Notes under the pieces: generated by a model
What the model saw: the letters and a program-made list of their open reading frames with translations, nothing else
What the model was told of the DNA's origin: nothing
Database searches by the model: none
Translations under genes and position numbers: made by a program
Part shown: in pieces, positions 58,062 through 64,000 of the stretch
Layout: each line of letters starts with the position of its first letter
Position numbering within the stretch: the first letter of the stretch is position 1
Origin: Halalkalicoccus sp. CGA53
GTDB taxonomy: Archaea; Halobacteriota; Halobacteria; Halobacteriales; Halalkalicoccaceae
DNA length: 64,000 nt
Reading direction: 5' to 3'
Assembly (NCBI RefSeq): GCF_036429475.1
Contig: NZ_CP144125.1
Span: forward strand, 1-64,000

Positions 58062-58898
58062 TCAACTCGAGAACGCGGGTGTTTCCATGACCCGCCGGAG
58101 GCCCTCGGGTCCGAACCCCTCCATCTCGATCGCCTCCGCGTCGTACGCCTCGTAGACCTCCCACGCCCACTCGTGCACCTCGTCCGCGTCGGTGTCGACG
58201 AACAGGCGGAGGATCCGGGTGTCGGGCTCGGTGACGCCGATACCGACTCGATCGTCGAAGATAGTGAGCGCGAACGGGATCTCGTCGACCAGCTTGACCG
58301 TGAGGTGACCGCTCTCGCACGCCTCGATACACTTCTCCGGGTAGCCCTCGATGACGTCCCTGGCGACCTCGGGGAGCCCGATGAGCTCCGTCTCCATCCC
58401 CTCGACGATGCGCCCCTGGATCTCGTCCAGCCGGGCCGGGGCGACGACGTCGAGATCGAGCGCGTGGAGCCGTTCAGTCCCTCGAACGAGCGCGATGAAT
58501 CGGACCAGCGGCGCGTGCGGATCGCCGTGTTCGGCGCCCGTCACCGTCGCGCCGGCGAACGCTCCGTTGTCGATCGGTACCGGGGCGTTTTTCACTGCCT
58601 CGAGCACCGGAGCCAACTGGAGCGCAGTGCTCGCCTCCCGCTTGAACCTGGAGCACGCCTCGACGAGAAGCGCGCCCGACTCCGTGAGCCTGAACCGACC
58701 GTCCACCCGTTCGATCACACCCAACTCGTCGAGCAGTTTCGTGTGCCGATGGCTGGTCGCCCTCGAAACGCCTAACCGGTCCTGTATCTCCCGTCGATCG
58801 TACTCCGCCCCCTGGAGTTCCTCCAGAAGGGGCGATCGACGGAGGAGGTCGATCACGACGTCGATGTCGTCCCCGTGTTCCGTGCTAGCCATACTCAT
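58062..58898 (-). CDS. Winged HTH regulator with C-terminal sensor domain (DUF1724-like)
   Basis: A 278-residue protein. Residues about 10-85 are a winged helix (VIDLLRRSPLLEELQGAEYD, RREIQDRLGVSRATSHRHTK, LLDELGVIERVDGRFRLTES). Residues about 130-265 form the methanogen/haloarchaeal regulator sensor domain (VRGTERLHALDLDVVAPARL, HLTVKLVDEIPFALTIFDDR, EPDTRILRLFVDTDADEVHE). It is convergent with the fusion oxidase and may respond to a small ligand. The ATG at 58898 is preferred. ATG at 58892 is also possible. Confidence 0.87.
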   Translation of the reverse strand: MSMASTEHGDDIDVVIDLLRRSPLLEELQGAEYDRREIQDRLGVSRATSHRHTKLLDELGVIERVDGRFRLTESGALLVEACSRFKREASTALQLAPVLEAVKNAPVPIDNGAFAGATVTGAEHGDPHAPLVRFIALVRGTERLHALDLDVVAPARLDEIQGRIVEGMETELIGLPEVARDVIEGYPEKCIEACESGHLTVKLVDEIPFALTIFDDRVGIGVTEPDTRILRLFVDTDADEVHEWAWEVYEAYDAEAIEMEGFGPEGLRRVMETPAFSS

Positions 58899-59174
58899 GA
58901 ATCGTTCCCATCTGCAATAGCTCTGACTCAGATCCCGAGACACCGCTCGACGGGGAGCTTCAGTGCACCCTGCGAGGAGCTATGGATCGGTCGTTTACCC
59001 TCCACCGACCGCGAGCTGGTGGGATGTGTGTCGCGAATTCACTGAGAAAGCGGGACGATAGATTCGCGTGTGTGGGTGCCGAGGCCATCGATTAATTCGA
59101 ACACTACACCACCTCTTCGATCTGCTACCGCCCCGTCCGAGGGTATAGAGCGAGCAGTCCGACGTACTCCCACG

Positions 59175-59412
59175 GTGGCCGATAGCGTTTCCGATCGGGT
59201 CCGGAGGCTCGCCGAACACCCGACACGGACGAGTCCGTCGTCACTCAGCGAGCCGTCGACACGCTGTACCGCGACCTGCTCGTGAACAGGCACCTCGCCG
59301 AGGAGCTCACGCGCGAGGAGGCGAATCGACGAACTCGGCACCGAACTCGTCACCGAGATCGAGTTCATCGGTGCGGCGGTCGAAGAGCACGTGACCCGGG
59401 AGCCACCCGGAG
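59175..59412 (+). pseudogene. Remnant of a small acidic gene with two frameshifts
   Basis: In the 570-base gap between the regulator and the CoA-transferase, successive frames read ADSVSDRVRRLAEHP, then DTDESVVTQRAVDTLYRDLL and NRHLAEELTREEA, then IDELGTELVTEIEFIGAAVE and EHVTREPPG. The composition is acidic and helical like a real haloarchaeal protein. Single-base slips join the three parts. Family not recognised. The rest of the gap shows nothing I can assign. Confidence 0.45.
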
Positions 59413-59472
59413 TGAGGCGATCGCAGCCGTCCGAGAGCCGCCCTTTATCGAACGACCGCCCGTCTCGGGAGT

Positions 59473-60633
59473 ATGCGACTCGACGCTATCCGCGTGCTCG
59501 ACCTCTCGCGGCTGCTCCCGGGGCCGTACGCGACCCAGCTGCTCGCCGACCTCGGCGCGGACGTGATCAAGGTCGAGGACACCGACGTGGGCGACTACGC
59601 ACGGGAGATGCCGCCGTTCTCGGATCGGGGGGTCGGGGCCATCTTCGACGCCGTCAACCGGGGAAAGCGGAGCGTCGGCCTCGACCTCAAGTCCGAGAGC
59701 GGCCGTGCGGCCTTCTACGACCTGGTCACCGGGGCCGACGTCGTCCTCGAGGGGTTTCGACCCGGCGTCGTCGACCGGCTCGGCGTCGACTACGAGTCGC
59801 TCCGGGCGCACAACGAGGAGCTGGTCTACTGCTCGCTGTCGGGCTACGGTCAGACCGGTCCGTACGCCGATCGGGTGGGCCACGACGTCAACTACGCCGG
59901 GCTCGCGGGGCTGCTCGACATGACCCGCGAGGACGAGTCGAAGATGCCACAGCTCCCGGGCTACCAGATCGCGGACCTCGCCGGCGGGCTCGTCGCCGCG
60001 TTCTCGATCCTCGGGGGGCTCCTCTCGCGCGAACTCGGCGGTGGCGGCGACTACGTCGACGTGGCGATGACCGACGTGGTCGCGTCGTTCTCGCAGTCGA
60101 TCGCGACCGAGGCGCTGTCGGGGGAAAATCCGCGTCCGGGCGAGACAGCGCTCACCGGCGCCTACCCCTGGTACGACGTCTACGAGACCGCCGATCGACG
60201 GTACGTCACTCTCGGCGCGCTGGAGCCGTCGTTCTGGCGGGCGTTCTGCACGGAGGCCGGCCGCGAGGACCTGATCGGCGTCCACGGGACGACCGATCCC
60301 GCGGAACGGGAGGCGCTACGGGCCGACCTCGAGGAGCTGTTCGCGGGTCGAACCCGGGAGGAGTGGGTCCGGACGCTGGGCGACGAGACGGCGACAGCGC
60401 CGGTGCTCACGCCCGCCGAGGCGCTCGATCACCCTCAGATCAGAAACCGGCTCGTACGGCGGCCGGACGACGTCCCGGCGCGGGTCGGGTTCCCGGCCCG
60501 CGGGCCCGGGCTCCCCGAGGAACCGAACGAGTCGATCCCGGAACGGGGCGAGCACACGGAGGCGGTGCTCCGGGAGGTCGGCTACGACGACACGACGCTC
60601 GAGCGACTCCGCGAGGAGGGAGCGATCGGGTGA
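59473..60633 (+). CDS. CaiB/BaiF family CoA-transferase
   Basis: A 386-residue family III CoA-transferase. IRVLDLSRLLPGPYATQLLA, VNRGKRSVGLDLKSESGRAA, and the catalytic aspartate in VGHDVNYAGLAGLLDMTRED are clear. YQIADLAGGLVAAFSILGGL and GAYPWYDVYETADRRYVTLG follow. Members are alpha-methylacyl-CoA racemases or transfer CoA between carboxylic acids. The nearby 2-oxoacid dehydrogenase suggests acyl-CoA metabolism, but the substrate is not shown. Confidence 0.92.
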   Translation: MRLDAIRVLDLSRLLPGPYATQLLADLGADVIKVEDTDVGDYAREMPPFSDRGVGAIFDAVNRGKRSVGLDLKSESGRAAFYDLVTGADVVLEGFRPGVVDRLGVDYESLRAHNEELVYCSLSGYGQTGPYADRVGHDVNYAGLAGLLDMTREDESKMPQLPGYQIADLAGGLVAAFSILGGLLSRELGGGGDYVDVAMTDVVASFSQSIATEALSGENPRPGETALTGAYPWYDVYETADRRYVTLGALEPSFWRAFCTEAGREDLIGVHGTTDPAEREALRADLEELFAGRTREEWVRTLGDETATAPVLTPAEALDHPQIRNRLVRRPDDVPARVGFPARGPGLPEEPNESIPERGEHTEAVLREVGYDDTTLERLREEGAIG

Positions 60634-60752
60634 GAGCGAGCGGGCGATCGAATCGGACGAGCGATCCGTCGAACCGGCGGTCCGGCGATCGAGTTCGACG
60701 GGCGCTCCGGCCTCCGGGCGACCGATCGGCCGGGCCGGCTCATCCGTCCGGC

Positions 60753-61733
60753 TCAGACCGAGACGACATCCCGGATCGCCTCTCGCACCCGGGTCGCGTT
60801 CGGGAGCTGGAAGTCCTCTAAGTCGTACAGCGGGTAGACCGTGTCCCAGCCGGTGACCCGGGCGATCGGCGCCTCCTGGTAGTAAAGCGCCTCCTCCTGG
60901 ATGAGCGCGGTGATCTCGCCGGCGAGCCCGCCGGTCCTCGGCGCCTCGTGGACGACGACCGCCCGGCCGGTCTTCCGGAACGAGTCGACGATCGCCCCCC
61001 GGTCCATCGGCGAGAGCGTCCGCAGGTCAACCACCTCGACGTCGACCTCCCCCTCGAGCTCGTCGGCCGCCGCGAGCGTCGGCCGTGTCATCGCCCCCCA
61101 GGTGAAGACCGAGACGTCCTCGCCCTCACGTCGAACCGCGGCCTCGCCGATCGGCAGCTCGTAGGGGCCCTCGGGGACCGCCTCGCGGAACGACCGGTAA
61201 ACCTTCTTCGGCTCGAGGAAGACGACGGGATCCGGGTCGCGGATCGCCGCGATCAGCAGCCCCTTCGCGTCCCGCGGCGTACTCGGGACGACCACCTTGA
61301 ATCCGGGGTGGTGGACGAAGATCGCCTCCATCGACTCCCCGTGGAGGTCGGGCGCGCGGACCCCGCCGCCGAACGGCGCGCGTAGCACCATCCGACAGGG
61401 GAACTGGCCCCGCGATCGGGCGTGCATACGCGCTGCCCGGGTGTAGAGCTGTTCCAGCGCGGCGTAAGTGAACCCGGAGAACTGGATCTCCGCGACGGGA
61501 CGCAGCCCGGACGCGGCCAGCCCGATCGCCGCGCCCGCGATCCCCGTCTCCGTGAGTGGGGTGTCGATCACCCGGTCGGGGCCGAACGCGTCGTACAGTC
61601 CCTCGGTCGCGCGGAAGACGCCACCCGAGCGACCGACGTCCTCGCCGAGGACGACGACCGATTCGTCCTCACTCATCTCGTCGTGCATCGCCTCGGCGAC
61701 GGCCTCGACCAGGGTGAGTCCGTCGGCCGCCAT
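60753..61733 (-). CDS. 2-oxoacid dehydrogenase E1 beta subunit
   Basis: A 326-residue transketolase-like protein: LTLVEAVAEAMHDEMSEDES, VVVLGEDVGRSGGVFRATEG, DTPLTETGIAGAAIGLAASG, RMVLRAPFGGGVRAPDLHGE and the C-terminal VVVHEAPRTGGLAGEITALI. With the E1 alpha subunit it decarboxylates pyruvate or branched-chain 2-oxo acids. The ATG at 61733 is two bases after the alpha-subunit stop. A GTG two codons earlier also exists. No E2 or E3 gene is in the window. Confidence 0.94.
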   Translation of the reverse strand: MAADGLTLVEAVAEAMHDEMSEDESVVVLGEDVGRSGGVFRATEGLYDAFGPDRVIDTPLTETGIAGAAIGLAASGLRPVAEIQFSGFTYAALEQLYTRAARMHARSRGQFPCRMVLRAPFGGGVRAPDLHGESMEAIFVHHPGFKVVVPSTPRDAKGLLIAAIRDPDPVVFLEPKKVYRSFREAVPEGPYELPIGEAAVRREGEDVSVFTWGAMTRPTLAAADELEGEVDVEVVDLRTLSPMDRGAIVDSFRKTGRAVVVHEAPRTGGLAGEITALIQEEALYYQEAPIARVTGWDTVYPLYDLEDFQLPNATRVREAIRDVVSV

Positions 61734-61735
61734 CG

Positions 61736-62878
61736 TCACCACCGGAAGGCCCCTTCGCCGTGTTCCTCGACGAGTGCGAGCAGCTCCTCGCGCTGCTCGT
61801 CGACGTACGCCGGCGGGTTCGCGAACAGCTCGTCGAACAGCTCCTCTGGTGAGCCCTCGCCCCGGATCGCGAGCGCCTCCTCGGCGGCCTCCCGGGCACG
61901 TCGCTCGGCCCGCTCCCGGACCGACTCGGCGTACCCCTCGTCCCAGAGATCTCGATCGACGAGAAAGCGTTCGTAGCGGTCGATCGGGTCGCGCTCGCGC
62001 CACCGTTCGACATCTTCCTCGGAGCGGTAGCGGGTGTCGTCGTCGCTCGAGGAGTGTGCGCCGCGGCGGTAGGTCAGCGCCTCGACCAGGGTCGGCTCGC
62101 CCGCCCGGGCGCGCTCGACCGCCCGGCGGGTTTCGCGGTAGGTCGCCAGCACGTCGTTCCCGTCGACGAGCACGCCGTCGAACCCGTAGCCTGGCGCCCG
62201 GCTGGCGTACGTCTCGGCGGCGGTCTGACCGTCGACGGGCGTCGAGATCGCCCACTGGTTGTTGAGCACCAGGAAGACGACCGGCACGTCGAACACGCCG
62301 GCGAAGTTCATCCCGGCGTGGACGTCGCCCTTGCTCGCCCCGCCGTCGCCGACCCCGACGAGCCCGACCTCGTCGTGTCCCTGAAGCGCCCGCCCCCACA
62401 GCAGCCCGACCGTCTGCGGGACCTGCGTCCCGACCGCGACGATGTGGGGCAGCCGCCGCTCGTAGGCGTCCATCTCGTCTATCTCGTCGGATTCCCAGGT
62501 CTCGTACCCGCGGAGCCAGAACAGCAGGATGTCGACGAGCGGACGCCCCCGCTGGATCTGTGCGCCGTACTGGCGCCACTCGGTGTTCATCCAGTCTCGG
62601 TCGGCGAGCGCCGCCGCCGGGCCGACGTGGGCCGCCTCCAGGCCGCGACACTCCATCCAGAAGTGGAACTCGCCCCGGCGCTGCAACGCCAGCCCGCGCT
62701 CCTCGAGCGCCCGCGCCTGGACCATCGACTCGTACAGCTCGCAGAACTCCTCGTCGTCGAGTTCGAGGGCCGCGACCGCCTCCTCGTCGTACGACCCGTC
62801 CGGGGCGACGATCCCCTCGCAGTCGTCGAACTCCTCCGGGAACCTGCTCATGGAGCGCACGTCGCGGTCGATACTCAT
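61736..62878 (-). CDS. 2-oxoacid dehydrogenase E1 alpha subunit
   Basis: A 380-residue thiamine diphosphate enzyme. TPP/magnesium motif: GLVGVGDGGASKGDVHAGMN to VFLVLNNQWAIS. Other blocks are RGEFHFWMECRGLEAAHVGP, RLPHIVAVGTQVPQTVGLLW, and the phosphorylation-loop-like YRRGAHSSSDDDTRYRSEED. Haloarchaea use ferredoxin-dependent pyruvate oxidation in central metabolism, and the role of these dehydrogenase-type complexes there is unclear. A second ATG at 62851 (MSRFPEEFDD) is an alternative start. Confidence 0.94.
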   Translation of the reverse strand: MSIDRDVRSMSRFPEEFDDCEGIVAPDGSYDEEAVAALELDDEEFCELYESMVQARALEERGLALQRRGEFHFWMECRGLEAAHVGPAAALADRDWMNTEWRQYGAQIQRGRPLVDILLFWLRGYETWESDEIDEMDAYERRLPHIVAVGTQVPQTVGLLWGRALQGHDEVGLVGVGDGGASKGDVHAGMNFAGVFDVPVVFLVLNNQWAISTPVDGQTAAETYASRAPGYGFDGVLVDGNDVLATYRETRRAVERARAGEPTLVEALTYRRGAHSSSDDDTRYRSEEDVERWRERDPIDRYERFLVDRDLWDEGYAESVRERAERRAREAAEEALAIRGEGSPEELFDELFANPPAYVDEQREELLALVEEHGEGAFRW

Positions 62879-62981
62879 ATACGTTGACCGGCCACACCGT
62901 CCGGGTCGCGGGTCGACGAGCTCCTCGGTGTGGTCGGGGCCACATCGATAGGGGTTACCCCTCTCGTCGGGAACGGGGTGC

Positions 62982-63488
62982 ATGCGCGACGCGTTCGGCG
63001 GACACGAGCCCGCGGTGGACGAGACGGCGTTCGTCTCGAAGATGGCCTACCTGATCGGCGAGGTCTCGATCGGAGCGGCGTCGAGCGTCTGGCCGTTCGT
63101 TTGCCTCAGAGGCGACGGCGGCGAGACGAGCGTCGGCGAGGGCTCGAACGTGCAGGAGTTCTCGATGCTCCACGGTGCGGAGATCGGCGATCGAGTGACG
63201 GTGGGCCACAACGTGGTGATCGACTACGCGACGGTCGAGGACGACTCGCTCGTGGGCATACAGAGCGTCGTGCTGGGCGGCGCAAGGGTGGAGTCGAACG
63301 CGCTCGTCGCGGCGGGGAGCGTCGTGCTCCAGGACCAGACCGTCCCGGAGGGGCACCTGGCCTACGGCGCGCCCGCGGAGACCCGCCCGCTCAGCGAGGG
63401 CCAGCGCGCGGAGATCGCCCGGATCCAGGACCACTACGTCGAGCTCGCGGCGGAGTACCGATCGACCGGAGGGTTCGAAGAGCGCTGA
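62982..63488 (+). CDS. Gamma-carbonic-anhydrase-like hexapeptide protein with altered metal site
   Basis: A 168-residue left-handed beta-helix protein with hexapeptide repeats (YLIGEVSIGAASSVWPFVCL, VGEGSNVQEFSMLHGAEIGD, LVGIQSVVLGGARVESNALV) and the C-terminal helix (LSEGQRAEIARIQDHYVELA). Two zinc-ligand histidines are kept (His64 in MLHG, His76 in VGHN). The third, normally five residues later, is Asp81 (VGHNVVIDY). It may bind metal differently or have another activity such as acyl transfer. It is divergent from the E1 genes. Confidence 0.87.
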   Translation: MRDAFGGHEPAVDETAFVSKMAYLIGEVSIGAASSVWPFVCLRGDGGETSVGEGSNVQEFSMLHGAEIGDRVTVGHNVVIDYATVEDDSLVGIQSVVLGGARVESNALVAAGSVVLQDQTVPEGHLAYGAPAETRPLSEGQRAEIARIQDHYVELAAEYRSTGGFEER

Positions 63489-63523
63489 GCGGTCGCTCGG
63501 GGACGAGCTCTCGGCCCGGAGAA

Positions 63524-63814
63524 TCAGTTGATGTGGCCTTCGCGTCGGAGCTGGTCGGCGTCCTGCTCGGTGTAGCGCCACTCGATGTTCGCCTTCTCGT
63601 CCTGCCAGGACCACGGCTCGACGAGGACGATGTCGTCCTCGTTGATCCAGGTGCGGTACTTCATTCGGCCCGGGATCCGCCCCAGACGTGTCTTGCCGTC
63701 CTCACAGCGGACGCGGACGTGGTTGCCCCCGAGATGTTCGGTGACGACGGCGAACAGCTCGTCGTCGGAGGGCATACGGAGGTTTCGGCGTCCGGAGCCT
63801 TCGTTCTCAGACAT
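63524..63814 (-). CDS. eif1a: Translation initiation factor aIF-1A
   Basis: A 96-residue OB-fold protein: [60 protein letters not shown] and [20 protein letters not shown]. It binds the small ribosomal subunit A site during initiation. Length and sequence are normal for archaea. It is convergent with the hexapeptide protein gene. Confidence 0.96.
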   Translation of the reverse strand: MSENEGSGRRNLRMPSDDELFAVVTEHLGGNHVRVRCEDGKTRLGRIPGRMKYRTWINEDDIVLVEPWSWQDEKANIEWRYTEQDADQLRREGHIN

Positions 63815-64000
63815 GTGCCGGTAGTAGAGGAGGAGTCCACTTAAGTTACCGGAGAGGCGCGATAACGCGGCGCACTCCCCCGATGCCCGCCTCCTACCGA
63901 GGAGAGAGCACCCCGCCCACGACGGGGGTCGGACGGCCGTGTACGAGGTCGAGGCTCCGGTCGACGTCGGGGGAGGGAGGAAGTCCCGAGACGGTCAGCG
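63815..64000. other. Window end, no gene assigned
   Basis: An AT patch (TTAAGTTACC at 63841-63850) lies about 30 bases upstream of aIF-1A and is probably its promoter. The remaining about 150 bases contain GC-rich inverted segments but no reading frame I can support. The sequence is cut by the window edge. Confidence 0.4.

Noticed and set aside
63940-63990. GGGAGGAAGTCCC near the window end resembles the CR-I core of archaeal RNase P RNA (GAGGAAGTCC).
   Set aside because: The bases that follow do not match the CCAC-type continuation expected in CR-I, no P1-P3 helices could be drawn with confidence, and the window ends before the rest could be checked. A covariance-model search on the flanking sequence would decide.

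Overview
The window is a gene-dense stretch of a halophilic archaeon (class Halobacteria) chromosome. The DNA is very GC-rich and the predicted proteins are strongly acidic. Archaeal information genes are present (DnaG-type primase, aIF-1A, aIF-5A, deoxyhypusine synthase), together with haloarchaea-restricted families (LWR-salt protein, DUF5778, DUF5815, DUF6149, DUF7124, DUF7344, DUF7512, bacterio-opsin-activator-type HTH). Several genes have a TATA-like TTTATA/CTTAA/CTTAT box about 25-35 bases before the start codon, as expected for leaderless haloarchaeal transcripts. I saw no rRNA, tRNA, CRISPR array, insertion sequence or replication origin. Most of the window is ordinary chromosomal core.

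Layout. 0-6.5 kb: small conserved haloarchaeal proteins, an FAD/NAD(P) oxidoreductase and a GT4 glycosyltransferase. 6.7-12.9 kb: a sulfur-trafficking and persulfide island. It holds DsrE-like and TusA proteins, a rhodanese-metallo-beta-lactamase persulfide-dioxygenase-like protein, a truncated YeeE/YedE transporter, thioredoxin, a TauE/SafE exporter with the tiny DUF7512 protein overlapping its start, a frameshifted tandem universal stress protein, and a cysteine-bearing HTH regulator. Five of its promoter regions share an RTATTG-containing element not explained by the basal promoter. 13-25.3 kb: amino-oxidase-like FAD enzyme, homoserine kinase, a DCC/HTTM pair, PdxS, a class V aminotransferase, a Tat-exported deacylase-like protein, a lone CARF-like regulator and a receiver-PAS-PAS histidine kinase. 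25.4-31.2 kb: dnaG, DUF92, and two cis-prenyltransferase homologues that look like complementary halves of a heteromeric enzyme.

31.3-39.1 kb: a peptide/nickel-type solute-binding lipoprotein, then a tight siroheme/heme operon (fused AhbA-AhbB siroheme decarboxylase, precorrin-2 dehydrogenase, HemA), a decayed MFS transporter, a pterin dehydratase, LWR-salt protein and a HAD phosphatase. 39.2-42.4 kb: two consecutive MoeA genes, one with a C-terminal periplasmic-binding-protein-like domain. 42.5-46.3 kb: winged-helix protein, Hsp20, ABC1 kinase, VOC and cupin proteins. 46.3-51.2 kb: aminotransferase, then the hypusine pathway (aIF-5A, agmatinase, deoxyhypusine synthase) with Nif3 between. 51.3-58.9 kb: regulators, a leucine-dehydrogenase-like enzyme, D-2-hydroxyacid dehydrogenase, GT2, and an NTF2-like/berberine-bridge fusion. 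59.4-63.8 kb: CoA-transferase, 2-oxoacid dehydrogenase E1 alpha/beta, a gamma-carbonic-anhydrase-like protein with an altered metal ligand, and aIF-1A.

Two 78-80 bp nested palindromes, at 42945-43022 and 52414-52493, are related to each other. They differ at compensatory base pairs in the outer stem, so pairing rather than primary sequence appears to be conserved. Together with the shared sulfur-island promoter element and the split cis-prenyltransferase pair, these are the best leads for something not yet described. Gene decay is scattered through the window (YeeE, USP, MFS, VOC and two small unknown remnants).
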